This document shows, piece after piece, positions 22,801-34,580 of a DNA stretch of 64,000 nt. Each line of letters begins with the position of its first letter. Position 1 is the stretch's first letter. This stretch comes from Acorus gramineus (lineage: Eukaryota > Streptophyta > Magnoliopsida > Acorales > Acoraceae), in contig CM060853.1 in the NCBI GenBank assembly GCA_030737835.1, positions 11,838,034-11,902,033 of the forward strand. The letters run 5' to 3'. Both the position numbers and the translations under genes were made by a program. The notes beneath the pieces were generated by a model. It was given only the letters and a program-made list of their open reading frames with translations. It had not been told where the DNA came from and made no database searches.

Positions 22801-25800
22801 TTAATTAAATATAAACTTGTTAAATAAACCATGACATTCATAAAAATAATAAAAAAAGTATATTTATACATAATGAATTGAATGCATGTTTTTGTACTAT
22901 TATAATATGGTATATATTAGTCTTATATATGCATCAGGGGCTAGGTGGGGACAACAAAAGTGACCGTAGAAATGATTGAGGCTAATGCATGCAAATGCAA
23001 CCTTTGGGACAAGAAAAATGTTGCATTTGATGCTTTTTGTAACCTTATTTGCGGTCTACATATATTTTGATTTTTTAAATATATGTTTAGCTAATGAAAT
23101 GTAATTTTTTATATATCATATGAATTGAATGCATACATTTTGTCTTTTGTAATAAAGTGCACATTGTGATAGGTGATTTTATATACTACACTAGTGATGT
23201 AAACTATAAGTCGGGCTAGCTATACAGTAAATTAAGGTGGCTTTTAGAATTCTAGACGAACAACTTTTCTAAATTCTTTTTTTGTGATAATCATGTTTAA
23301 TTCAAACTTGCCTTTAAACAACATAAGTAATTTCAGTTTTACAAAAAATTACTTTAATTTATAAAAAAATAGTTTTTTATAATCTAAAAAATTATATTTG
23401 TTGGAAAGTTAATTTCAATACTCGTTGTCTTTTGGGGGACCTAAAAATAAATCTGACCTCGGCAGAGAATCTTTAATAAAGCTAAAATTTGGGTGATTGA
23501 AAATAAAATTAGATGGATTGAAATTTTCAATATCAAGAAATATTAACAAATCTACCCCTACTGAAAAAAAATTTATGTTTCATTAAACTCCTAGGGAAAA
23601 TAATTTTTTTGGTTGTTGGAAGCGCAAGTGAATTTCACATAATAGGAATAATTATTCTGATTTTCGTTTAATTTTTACATGATAAAAATGAATCAAGGTT
23701 AGAGTCACGTAATAAAAAATCACTATTTTTAGTATTTGGTAAATAACATTACTCACAATCACTTGTGACCAAGGGCGGAATCAGGATTTTATATTGGGAG
23801 GGGCTGAGATGAACTCGAAATCTAATAAACAATTTAAATTTTATATAAACCAAATGAGTTTATTCTTCATTTCTAGTAAATTTTGTCATAGATATGCAAA
23901 AATACAAAAATAGGCAAAAGATTAAGTTTTTCCATAAATATGTTATTGAAACTGTATTTACGATCCTTTAAAAAATATAAATCATATTTTATTCAATTTG
24001 AGTAGATATTTTCAGCAAAATAAAATTTCAATGTAAATAATCATAGAAGCTACGAGAAAATGATCTTTCATCTTAATGTGAAGTGTTGTATTGATAAATT
24101 TCAGAACTGAAAAAAATATAATTGATCTCAATATATCTAGGCTGGTAAAGATTAAAAAAAAAATCATTCTAGCAAAGATTTAAAAATTTTATAACCATAT
24201 TTTTGTAGAAGAAATATGTAAACCATGATAAAATTGGTAGTAAGGGAAAATTCGTTTCTCATCTTGTATTATTGTATAAGAAATGTGTTTAATCATGTGA
24301 TTGATAGAAATTGAATTACATCTCTTCAATGCAAGATAAGTAATGATTGTGGTGTAATGGACAAATAATGGCGGAATTAATTAACTTATACAAGGCAATA
24401 ATCAATCGTGTATAAATTGGTATGATAGAGGATAATCAGCCATGATTAAGAATAGTAATTAAGGATAATAATATAACCTACCTAAAAGAAAATTTCAAAA
24501 AATATGGGTGGGGCTACAGCCCGGCCAAGCCGAGCTGTAGCTCCGCCCCTGCTTGTGACAAAAGAATTGGATGAAAAATCACTAATTTACATTGTCTTTA
24601 AATCATGTTCATTATCCTTTTTGAAACAGTAAATCTAGCTACATAAAAAAAATTAGTGGATAAAAAATCTCAGATAAAAATATGAAATATCTATCAGGTC
24701 TCCATAGTTTATGCCACCACGTGACATATTCAGTAACCCCCCGCATGGGGTGTGTCATTAGGTTATTCGCTCCTGATAGCAATACTAGGATAGATAACAA
24801 TTCAGACTGAATAAGCAATTTTTTGTTTGGTTGCATTTTTTGTTATTCTCATTGGAAAACGTAAAAATGATTTTTTTGTTGTTTGGTTCATCTTGGATAA
24901 AGTGATGATAAATGGTTGATAAAGGATGAATAAGAGTTTATGACTTTTTAAATGACAACTATACCCCTGGGAATAGTATGAGAAATGTATGATTGATTTG
25001 ATAGATGTGACAGTTTTTGAAATCTGTGTGAGACTGTTAGGTGAGATAAATTTTTTAAAAAGACAGAGAAGGGTACGTTTATCTATTGGCATAGATAAGG
25101 CCTGATAAGCAATTCCAACATTTCCTTAGAATAGTTATCAGGCCTTATCCTAGCTTATCCAGACATAACTATCAGAGTTTATTCTGTCAAAACAAACAAC
25201 TTTTTTTTACTATTCTCCTGTATTCTTTCTTATTCTGAACTTATTTCTCTAGCCATACGGGGGGTAACTGTCTGTGACACACATGAGATTGTGCACAACC
25301 CCTTCATTTAGCCAATGTGCTCTCAAACCAGATAGTGAAGGGCCATTGATCAGGTAGACTCCTACAACCATCCCTCCCAACCCCTAACCCCTCATATGGG
25401 GTGTGACTTAGGTTATTCGCTCCCGATAGCTATACTGGGATAAATAACAATCCAGACTGAATAAGCAACTTTTTGTTTGGTTGTTTTTTTTGTTATTCTT
25501 ATTGGAAAACGTAAAAATGACTTTTTTGTTGTTTAGTTCACCTTGGATAAAGTAATGATAAATGGTTGATAAAGGATGAATAAGAGTTTATGATTTTTTA
25601 AATGACAATTATACCCCCTGGGAATAGTGTGAGAGATATATAATTGATTTGATAGATGTGACAGTTTTTGGAATCTGTGTGAGTCTGTTAGGTGAGATAA
25701 ATTTTTAAAATGACAGAGAAGGGTATTTTTATCAATTGGCATAGATAAGTCTTGATAAGCAATTCCACCATTTTCTTAAGAGTACAACGTTTAAAGTTGA

Positions 25801-27617
25801 ATTCAACCTCCTCACGCTTATTTTAATGGAATCAACATTCGATTATACAGGAATAGGGGGAGAATAAGTCTAAAAAACTGTTTGTTTAGAATGAATATAT
25901 AGGTATATTTATGACAAAATATGTCGGAATAAGTTGATATTTGTATTTTAGGTCATTTTGTTATTTCACCCAATCCATTTCACTAGTATAAATGAATCCC
26001 ACTGTTAAATCAACTGTTATCATCTATTATAAATTAGGGGTTCACAGGTTAAATCATTTATTTACCGATTATAAATCTAGATCCATATTTTATTTATATT
26101 TTCTTCAGAACTTATTCATGGTCAACCAAACAATAAAAATTTCTTTATTACGTTCACAATGAGAATCACTAAAAACACAATTAAACAAAAAATCACTTAT
26201 TCCACTGGTATTCTTATCTATTCCTAAAATAGTCATATACCTCAGAATAACTTGTCTCTATCCAAACAACACCTTAGGATTGGTTTGGCAAGGGGTTAAG
26301 CTTTTGAGGAAATAATTTTAGGGGATAAAAAGTTCATCAATTTGTCTTTATTTACATTTGTTAAAATTGGATTAAAAATAGAGAGAAATGTTATTCCAGC
26401 TTTGAAGTAGAATAAAAAATCCACCATTTTTTTTTTAAATCGAGACAACTGGCCGCACTTTATTCCTATTATTTTTTTATATCGAATGGGATAAGTTGTA
26501 CTCCCTCCTTACTTATCCCCACAATTATTTTTTAAGGATAAGTTATCCTAATTTTAGGCAATAAAAAATCCATTAATTCTGTTCATATTCACATTTGTTA
26601 AAATTTGAATAAAAAATTGGAATAAATCTTATCTCAGTCTTTAGATGAAAATAAAATATCCTCATTTTCATTTCAAATTGGAACAATTGTATGCAATTTA
26701 TCCCTATTGTTTTTCTACAAGACGGGGACAAGCTATCTTTCCATTCACTTATTCTTATAATTACCCCTTATCCCATCTCAAACAATCCCTATTAGGCCTA
26801 GTTTGGTAAATAGACAAATATTTAGGATAAGTTAATTTAATTTAAGAGAATAAAAAAAACCACTATTTTATGCACATTTACATTTGGTAATGCTTTTTAT
26901 TATCCTCACTTTTTTGTGTTCTTATCCTGAATCTTGTATTTGGATCACATTGTCTAAAATATTGGATAACTTCAAAAAAATTAAAAATATCAAATCTACC
27001 CTTACAATTAATTGAGCATTAATATTGTTGGTTTAAGGAGGTTTTTTTTTTTGTTTTTTTATGGGGAACAACGGTCATAAAAGTTGTCCTGTTTTATAAA
27101 ATAGGGTTAAAAATAAAGTTAAAGTTTGTTCTACTTTTTACCCAGAACAAAATATCCGCATTTTTTCTCAAAATTTTGTCCATTTTTTTCTTATACCATA
27201 TGAGATAACACGTGATTTAATCGAATTATTTCCTTGTCCCAAACTCTTATCTTAGTGTTTACCTAGAGTTCACAACACTAGACTAACTTACCAAATCACG
27301 TTTGCATGACACGTGTCATCATGACCAAGTTTTTTTTTTTAATGTTAAAAAATGTTTCCCGATTAAAATTGACCACTTGGGTTTAAATAATCTTTAATTA
27401 AATCAAGAACATGATATTGTTTTGAATTATTATATAATTATTAAAATCATATATATATGTATTTTGTAGGACTGTGTTCTATGGTCAGTACAGATGCACG
27501 GGACCGGGGTCCACCAACTCAGGGCGGGTGGAATGGTCGCGGGAGCTCACCGACGAGGAAGCCAAGCCTTTTATTTCTATGACCTTCATCGACGGTTCCG
27601 AGTGGATCAAGGTGTAA
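16819..27617 (+). CDS. PME53: Pectinesterase (pectin methylesterase), PME53-like
   Basis: Secreted enzyme that removes methyl esters from cell-wall homogalacturonan. Five exons: 16819-17201, 17319-17508, 17954-18160, 18687-18922 and 27470-27617 (stop TAA). All introns are GT-AG and phases agree, giving 387 aa. Residues 1-27 form a signal peptide. There is no PMEI pro-domain, so it is a short type PME. Family motifs are present: GIYTEKV (125-131), QAVAMR with Gln205, AQDTL with Asp228, DFIFG with Asp249 (nucleophile) and LGRAW with Arg305 and Trp307. LGRAW, where many PMEs have LGRPW, fits the PME53 clade as I recall it. The catalytic set is complete, so the enzyme should be active. The last 49 codons ([13 protein letters not shown]...GSEWIKV) lie 8.5 kb from the rest. 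Confidence 0.95.
19147..19954. mobile_element. Mutator-like non-autonomous element, 808 bp
   Basis: Perfect 9-bp TSD TAATAAATA (19138-19146 and 19955-19963). TIR GGGAAAAATCT at both ends. The interior carries several inverted copies of sentence-like blocks such as AACTTATGAAAATC and CTCTGAAATCTTCTT. No transposase. Confidence 0.85.
20593..21427 (+). mobile_element. Solo LTR, 835 bp
   Basis: Starts TGTAGGAG and ends CTCCACA, with perfect 5-bp TSD CACCT (20588-20592 and 21428-21432). The MITE sequence is continuous across it when compared with the copy at 15182-15623. A TATA box is visible at 21107-21114, as expected in an LTR U3 region. Confidence 0.85.
21107..21114 (+). promoter_or_regulatory. 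TATA box of the solo LTR
   Basis: TATAAAAG followed by GGGGACTTCATCTCCCCC, a CT-rich start region and GCGAGCACTCTCTCTC. The placement about two-thirds into the 835-bp LTR fits a U3/R border. Confidence 0.55.
22188..22687. mobile_element. Probable MITE bounded by a C14 and a G13 run
   Basis: C run at 22188-22201 followed by TCCAAACC. G run at 22675-22687 preceded by CCCAAAT. The ends read as TIRs of the CCCC-NTTTGG type shared by the Harbinger-like MITEs, with homopolymers expanded. The interior has AATCACTTATCATCACCTCTTA-type words (shortened here) of that family. No clean TSD. Confidence 0.5.
23770..24551. mobile_element. Non-autonomous hAT element, 782 bp
   Basis: Perfect 8-bp TSD CTTGTGAC (23762-23769 and 24552-24559). 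Ends CAAGGGCGGAATCAGG and (reverse) CAGGGGCGGAGCTACAG. Same family as 7345-8111. Confidence 0.9.
24737..25264. mobile_element. PIF/Harbinger (Tourist-like) MITE, 528 bp
   Basis: TSD TAA at 24734-24736 and 25265-25267. TIRs CCCCCCGCATGG and (reverse) CCCCCCGTATGG. The interior has TTGTTTGGTTCA and GGATAAAGTGATGATAAATG. Partial relatives lie at 25390-25777 and 61450-61980. Confidence 0.85.
25390..25777. mobile_element. Truncated copy of the 24737 MITE family
   Basis: From CCTCATATGGGGTGTGAC onward it follows 24743-25120 closely (GATAGCTATACTGGGATA, ATTGGAAAACGTAAAAATGA), then stops before the right half. Confidence 0.75.
25841..27300. repeat. Cluster of three degraded TTTGG/CCAAA-ended MITE-like segments
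   Basis: About 25845-26272 ends CTATCCAAACAACACC. About 26277-26790 begins GGATTGGTTTGGC and ends CAAACAATCCC. About 26810-27300 begins CCTAGTTTGGTAAA and ends TTACCAAATCACG. They resemble Harbinger/Tourist-like MITEs but the boundaries are approximate. Confidence 0.5.
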
Positions 27618-28126
27618 TTTTTTTTTTTTCTCCTAAAGTTGCCCCTGGAAGAGGTCAGTATATCAAGGACCACCAATTTTAAATAAAAAAGAAAAGAAAA
27701 GAAAATTTATTTCTATAATTTATAATTTACTTCTTATTTCACTCAATTAATGTGGATTTATTTGGAAAAATCAATTCCGGGTCCTTTGATGAACGCCTGA
27801 GTTCTTTTTAAGTCACTTGCCCATATTGTATATTATTTACTGTCCTTATGTCTGAACACCTTCACGTCCATTGTTAGATTTTTTTTTATTTTTACCTCCG
27901 TCACGGTCTATGCATAATGTTAACATGGTTGTGTACATTGTTAAAAATGTGAAGAAATGAACAAAAAAATTTTAAAAAAAGATAACCCTCATTGAAGGAA
28001 GGACCTAAAAATAATATTACAACTAACTTAGAGACCTAAAAATAAGTCCAGATATTTGAGGGACTTAAAATTAATTCACGAGTTCTTCAAAGTACCTAGA
28101 ATTAATTTCCTTATTTTTTTAAAAAT

Positions 28127-28188
<62 letters not shown>

Positions 28189-28560
28189 TCTTGAAATTGC
28201 ATGCTTAATTTCATATAAGATTATGAAGGTCAACAAAAACAGACTATAAATTATAATATTAAGGACATTCACGAATAGTCTGCACATGCTTTAATTTTTT
28301 TTAAATAATAAATCTCATCTAATAATGTGTATACTTTGTTGAAAAGTATATATCATTCAATTTCAAATTGCATAAATCCATTAATAAAAAAATGTTAAAA
28401 AAAATTTAACTACATTTATGAAGGTAATATGGGCTATCTGCGCATGTTGCATGTAACAAGGCTCATTCACATATAATAAACTTCTAATTAATTAGTGTAT
28501 TAAAAATGTCATTGGAATGCAGTATATATCGTTGTAATCAAGATTCAACATTTAAGGTGG
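27618..28560. other. 3' flank of the pectinesterase gene
   Basis: 3' UTR expected in the first few hundred bases (T-rich after the stop). A compound microsatellite, (TA)n then (GA)n, lies at 28130-28185. No gene. Confidence 0.6.
28130..28185. repeat. Compound (TA)n(GA)n microsatellite
   Basis: About 13 TA units followed directly by about 14 AG units. Confidence 0.95.
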
Positions 28561-29378
28561 TGCTTTCCTTCAATAAGAATGGTTGGGTTAGAGGTTCGCC
28601 TCTAAGTGAAGATCCGGGTTGCCGCACCTGAGATCCTACACCAAGAACTTGGAACACGAGTGTGATGCTGGCTAAATGGACTCTGATGCTCAATTCAGTG
28701 GAGTGAATGAAGAAAATGAAGATGAAGAAGATGACTCAAAAACTAGAAGATAAATATTTTTGAGTGCTTACTTGTGAATGTCTTTCTCTAGCCCTTTTAG
28801 CCGAATGAGTGGCCACATCATTTCTCGCCCAGACATCCCTCTGCCTCAGCTGGAATCTTCTAACATGGAAGATTCCCTGATGTACAATATTTGGAGGTTT
28901 GTTATGATGTCGTGGCCACGTTGGCCCTAACTGAGACTGCGATGAGCAGTGGCGAGGCTTGTCAAGGCTAGGGCACGTCTCTGTCAATTTGGCGAAGCAA
29001 AACAGCCCTAGCCTTGCTTTGTAGTGTTAGTGGTCCCCCTTCTTCTACGATTAGGTCCGGGTCCAAACCCAGGTCAGGATGATTAGACTTAGACTTGAGG
29101 ATGCTCCAACGGTTATATTATGTGTAAGTGGCTAGTCTTGATTGTCCTTGAAATAGTGGCGGTCTGGTCGCTGAGCTGTCTTACCCTGGTGAGAAGGCAT
29201 TCCCTGAGTAGGACCTCACGAACAAGATTTTTCGAGTAGGACTCTCCAAATAGAGAACTGGTTTGTTTCTCTCGAGCAATCTAGAATTCATCATACTCTG
29301 GACCGGGTCATACTATCTATTTATCCGATTAACTAGGACATGTGGCGCTATCAAGAAGAGCGGGAGAATTTTCCTTCA
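28561..29378 (-). mobile_element. LTR-like repeat, copy 1
   Basis: On the plus strand it runs from TGCTTTCCTTC to TTTTCCTTCA. It shares GAAGATTCC, TTGTTATGATGTCGTGG and the right end with 45387-46147. No matching 5-bp TSD, no internal region. Confidence 0.4.
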
Positions 29379-31038
29379 CTAACACCATACTTAAAGATCT
29401 ATCATGAGGTTTTATTTATGTATTATCCACCATTTATTTTTAATTTATCTAGTAAAATCAAACAATAAAAAGATCATTTCTACATTTCCAATGAAAATAA
29501 TAAAAGAACAACAAAAATATTGATTTATTTACCCACACAATTTTGATATAATTATAAGAGACAATGAACTCTATCCTGCACCTATGTGAGGTGATTTCGA
29601 GATGGTAAAAAATGAAGGGGCATGTTTGACTGCATTCATGTGTGTTTTTTTTGGGGGGGGAATTGTCTAAATGCCCCTGGACCAAACCCTTTATGTTTTC
29701 CATCTCCCTTGACCTGGGAGAATTTTTTTTTTACTCTTGCTTTTTGGTCCCCTTTTTTCTGTACCCCTGCAGTTGCCACCTCATAGCCAACTCACATTTT
29801 CTTCCACTTCTACCCTTCTCTCCCAGTTCTCTCCCAAATAAACCAAACTGCCCCCAAGAGCTCTCACCTCCCCCCCTCCCCCCCCCCCAAAAAGCACCGA
29901 ATCAATTCAGCAACCCCACTTTGCATCCCCTTGTTTTTCGGTGGCCATTGCGATTACGAAATGGCTCTTTCATAAGCGAAGGCGTCTCACCCTCTCATTC
30001 AACAAACCCTCTCATGCTATAAATCCCACTCATCCCCTTTCATCTAAACCCAATACCCACAATCAACGACCTCCATCTTTCCCTCTCTGGGCCACTGCAC
30101 CGCTTCGTTGCACCTCTCTGAGCACCTTCTTCGTTACACCTCTCCGGCCACCTTCTCCGTTGCGTTTTCTTTATGTAGTTGTTCATTTATTTTATTATTA
30201 TGTAAGTGGTTTATCATATTCTGTAAGTATCTTTTTAATTTATGTATTGTGTTATTATAAACATGTAGCTGATTATTTATTGTATAGATGATTAGATTTC
30301 TGTGTACTAATGTCATGGATATATATTTGAATATGATTATTTAAATAATTTTTCAATGTAAATAATTTGTCAATCATTCCTTACTTTCCTATTCAGTATA
30401 AGTACTCCTATTTTGATTGTATAATTTAGAAATTCTTTAAGAGAGGACAACTATCAAACTTTTCAAGTGAATATAAATTGTGTATAAGTGTAGTTTCCTT
30501 TCTGTAGCAGCTCATTTATATTAGTATTTATAATTGGTCGGTCTATACTATTTTGTTAGTAGTTATTCTATTTCTGTAATGTTTTTTATAAATCTGTAAA
30601 TAGTTTATTCACTCAGTGTAATAGCATCATTAGATTTTTATTAGATTTTTGTATACTAATTTCCTGTATATATTTACAAAGGAGGTGGATATGGTTATTT
30701 AAATAATTTTCTAATACCACTTGAACCATCTTTAAATAATTTGTCAATCACTCCATATTTTTCCTCTTGTGTCTATAACTTTTATCTTCCTTTCTGTGTT
30801 TCTGTGTTTAACAAGTTTATGTAATTATTCTTGTTCTGAGTGTAAATCACTTGAGAATGATTTATAAAATTTTTGAAAGAGGGCAACTAATATACTTTCC
30901 TGTTTAGTGTTCATACACCATAGTTTTCTTTTTGTAGTTGTTCACTTATATAAGTGATTGGTTTACAATTTATAGCTGTTCACTTAAATTTTGCAATGTC
31001 ATCAATGATATATATATATATATATATATAAGGGCCCG

Positions 31039-31623
31039 ATGGGGTGCGCCCGTGCGCACGGTGCACCCCATCGTGCGCCTCTAACGTTGACCGTGCGATC
31101 GACGTTCTCGTCGATCGCACGGTCGACGTTTTTTAAAAACAAAAAAAACGAAAACGGTCGCCCGGCGACTGCTCGCGATCGCCCGGGGACTGCTCGGGAT
31201 CGCCAGACGGGGTCCGTCCATCGCGGGGTCCGTCGCGGAGTTGTGGTCGCCGGGGTCCGTCCGTCGCGGGGACGGAGTTGCAGTCGACGGAGTTGCAGTC
31301 GCCGGGCGTCGACGGGGTCCGTCCGTCGCGGGGTTGTGATCGCCGGGGTCCGTCCGTCGCGGAGTTGTGGTCGCCGGGGTCCGTCCGTCGCGGGGACGGA
31401 GTTGCAGTCGCCGGGCGCCGGGGTCCGTCCGTCGCGGAGTTGTGGTCGCCGGGGTCTGTCCGTCGCGTGGCGATCGCCGGGGTCCGTCGCGAGCAGTCGC
31501 CGGGCGACCGTTTTTATTTTTTTTAAAAAAAAACGTCGACCGTGCGATCGACGAGTACGTCGATCGCACGGTCGACGTTAGGGGCGCACGATGGGGTGCA
31601 CCGTGCGCACGGGCGCACCCCAT
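31039..31623. mobile_element. GC-rich palindromic MITE in a TA microsatellite (Micron-like)
   Basis: 585 bp, both ends ATGGGGTGCGCCCGTG, arms of about 150 bp nearly identical in inverted orientation. Each arm holds two smaller palindromes: a GGGGTGC/GCACCCC hairpin and a 20-bp CGTCGACCGTGCGATCGACG type hairpin with 4-nt loop. The core is a tandem array of about 31-bp units containing GGGGTCCGTCCGTCGCGG. Flanked by (TA)n on both sides (31009-31030 and 31624-31643), with an extra AGGGCCCG on the left only. Rice Micron elements are known to sit in TA microsatellites; a relationship is only suggested. Confidence 0.75.
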
Positions 31624-31707
31624 ATATATATATATATATATATGCTTTTGTTTATTGTGTGTTAGATGTCATCATGATTCACATCCACAACATGTTTTTT
31701 TTATGGG

Positions 31708-32433
31708 GGAATGACTAAGGGATATGTCATTGATGCGTTCTTCGACTTACTAGAGGCGATGATCAATGAGAACCTCGAAGTCCATATGGCCTGCTTGTTT
31801 GGGAATCATTTTGCACTGATAATTTGTTTTAGTGCAATTAGATGTTTGTCTTACAGAAACAATATATGTACTTATAGAATCATTATATTTACTTCCTGTA
31901 GCAATATATAGTTACATAAATAATACATTTATTTACAAGCATATTCTCATTAGTTACAGATATAAATTCATCAGTTATAGATGCAATACATATAATTATA
32001 AATATAAATACTGTGTGACAATTGTTCAATTATGTATGCATAGTTTGCATATTTATCATTATTTGTATGCTTGATCTTCAAATATTAGAGCCTCTATATG
32101 CAAGCTCTGGAGGCAAATCAAATGGTTATGATGTCCCAGTACATGAGTGAGTGTAGAGATGATATTATTACTAAGGTGGACATATATTTTATGGTCCTCA
32201 ATAATGATCATCATTTGCACTTGTTGGTGTTGGACCTTATGGACGAATCCTTCCACTTCTGCAACTCATTATCCATGGTTCATTACAAGAAAAGTGTATT
32301 TAATTTGGTAAAATGGATCATGAAGTATTTTTCCAAGAGCATCAATCGTCTTCATATTGCATATTGGAATGTGAAATTTGAAATGGACTGCCCAAACAAA
32401 AAACCAGGTATGTGTGGTTTTATAATGTCATGA
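31708..32433 (+). pseudogene. Ulp1-type (C48) cysteine peptidase domain remnant within the MULE
   Basis: Two pieces. Near 31711, MTKGYVIDAFFDLLEAM resembles the start of plant MULE-borne Ulp1-like domains. At 32098-32433 the frame reads HHLHLLVLDLMDESFHF, then FNLVKWIMKYFSKSI, then MDCPNKKPGMCGFIM. In active C48 enzymes the pattern is H-W ... D-S-L ... Q ... D-C-G. Here the His and Cys remain, but Trp is Leu, the Asp position is Asn (NSL), Gln is Lys and the Asp before Cys-Gly is missing. Introns or decay separate the pieces. An active peptidase is unlikely. Confidence 0.6.
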
Positions 32434-33752
32434 AGTACATAATGTTTTGACATATGAGTTATAGTTTCCACGCTAATATTACATTCATCACAATGACCGT
32501 GAAACCTCACAGAAATGGACTCTTTCTTTGTGGTCATTATAAATGGATTGTTTTCCTTTCTATAAATGATAGTTCCAATTTTGTGAGGTTTCACAATAAC
32601 AGATGTCACCATATATGTTATCTTGATTTTTCTAATCCTTGGTTTTTATACTCATTGATTTGCTCTACAGAAATGAACTGTTTATCATAGATGGTCTCAC
32701 CTTATAAATGAAATGTTTCTTTTCTGTGAAAGATAACTTATATTTTGTAATGAATAGTTTAAATTGTGTGACTTGCCAAGTTCTTTGACTGGTTGTTTAT
32801 GTAATTCATTTTTATTGGACATTACTTTTTTGTACTAATGTGATTTGCATATATATTACGCAGATGAGGTAAACCACATGTGCTACATAAAGTAGTTCTG
32901 TAATTCAATCATAGTTCTGTAATTTTGGAATGCATGTTTAACCATTTTTGTGTCAATCCAATCATATCTGTGTCAATTGTTGTAACTTGGACATATATTT
33001 ATGTAACTAATATGTACAGTTTTCATAACTTAATTGACAGTTTCTGTAACTCGATGTTGTACTTCCTGTTTAGGTAGATCAATGAAGGCGGTTGGCAAAT
33101 CGCACGAAATTATGAAAATGAGCTGTTTGGGTATATCAGCGACTGTGTGAAGAGAGAAGAGGTGGACTGAGGATCGGTGAGCGAGAATGTGAATAGCGGA
33201 TGACGAGCGGCGCGATGAACGACAACCATGTGAAGGATCTCGGTGTTGGCGACGAATTGTGGCAAAATTTTCAGCGCTCGCTTGAGGAAGAAAAAGAAAC
33301 AAGACTGGTTTTGGTTTGGGGAAGAAGAAGAGAAAAATAAAAAAAGGATGTGAGGCTTTGGGCCTTTATTTCGGTTGATTTGGAGAAGAAGAAGAGAAAA
33401 AAGGGATGTGACTTCTCTACTTTTCGGCATCACCTCTTCAGATCTTCTTCTTCTCTATGTTGCCTCGATCACCTCCATCACTACGGACCGGAATGCGCTC
33501 GTTTGAGGAAGAAGAAGAAAAAATCATTTGGAGAAGAAGAAGAAAAAGTGATGGTTTGGAGAAGAAGAAAAAAAAGAAAGGGCAAACCTTTTTGTTTGTC
33601 TTATATAAGGGGGTATTGCTGGTATGGTATTAAAAAAGAACACGGGTATTAAAAAAAGGGAACAAAAAAGAAGGGGCAAAATTTTCTTTTTCTTAAGTCA
33701 AGGGATATGAAAAATGGGAGATTTGGTTTAGGGGTATTTGAACAATTCCCCC

Positions 33753-34580
33753 TTTTTTTATTATTGGACCCATGGTGAGGTGGTGGATTTAGAGGACCAC
33801 ACAACTTTCAAACATTCAAACCATATATACTTAAAAAATATATATCTCATCGTATAAATATATCCCATCATATTTATAACCCTTTGTAACCTTCCCCTCC
33901 TTTTTGTTTGACAACATCATTAATTTTGGTCTTCAATGTTGTTGAATGATAAGTTACACCAACTAATCTAAAGTCTTCACTACTTATTTAGGGATGCTAG
34001 ATTTTGAATTTGGTGTATAAATTAAGAAAACAATGTGTGATAATATCAACCTCCACCCAAACAATATTTTAAATTAAATAAGCACATCAATAGCCTCCAT
34101 TTTCAATCTCTTGGAGAGTGAGCTTTGAATTCTTTTTAAGTTAGAGGCCATAAGAAGAAAAGGTTAGGCTTCCATTCCACAAATCTTTGTCAAGATGTCC
34201 TATTTCATTTGTTCTTCCCAATAGAATATAGGACATTTTTTTAATAAAATATAAATAAAATATTTGCCTTTATTAGCTACTTTTTATATTAATTAGGATC
34301 TACAACAAGGGGAGCAACACAACAACATTAAAGTTAGAGGGTGGTGAAAGACTTGGTCATTGTGATGTCTAAATGGTCCAAAAGACAAGTAATTTGTGTG
34401 CATTGGATTTATAACACTCCAAACTACATTGTTGTGTACAAAATTCACATCAATGTGTATGTGGGTTTTTTAATTCTCAAATTAAGTCTCAAGCACTGTT
34501 CGTGTGTGATTGAGTTAACTATGTTAGCAGGACAAGGCAGTATACAAATTTGCGCTAGAATGAAATAAAAGTGTACTGAT
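33753..34580. other. AT-rich intergenic spacer
   Basis: No gene, repeat pair or regulatory element recognised. Confidence 0.5.

Larger units (their letters stand above)
18923..27469 (+). other. Intron 4 of the pectinesterase gene, 8.5 kb, TE-filled
   Basis: Starts GTAAGC after AGAGAAAT and ends TTTTGTAG before GACTGTG, restoring AT|G ACT GTG in frame. Contains at least one Mutator-like element, one hAT element, several PIF/Harbinger MITEs or fragments and one solo LTR. Introns 1-3 are 117, 445 and 526 bp. Confidence 0.85.
29653..33752. mobile_element. Mutator-like element (about 4.1 kb) carrying an Ulp1-like peptidase remnant
   Basis: TIRs AATTGTCTAAATGCCCCTGG (29661-29680) and, reversed, AATTGTTCAAATACCCCTAA (from 33747 leftward), each preceded by a run of G (or C). 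Similarity continues inward (CATCTCCCTTGAC and CATATCCCTTGAC). The TSD is hidden in poly-T. It carries Ulp1-like sequence at 31708-32433, which is known cargo of some plant MULEs (the Kaonashi type). A second element (31039-31623) is nested inside. Confidence 0.65.

Noticed and set aside
29642-30022. 126-codon frame near the left end of the Ulp1-carrying MULE
   Set aside because: Ser/Pro/Leu-rich, overlaps the TIR and no family is recognised.
31039-31623. The two 180-codon frames as protein genes
   Set aside because: They are explained by the palindrome and GC-rich repeats. No domain is recognised, so they are described as part of the element and not annotated as CDS.
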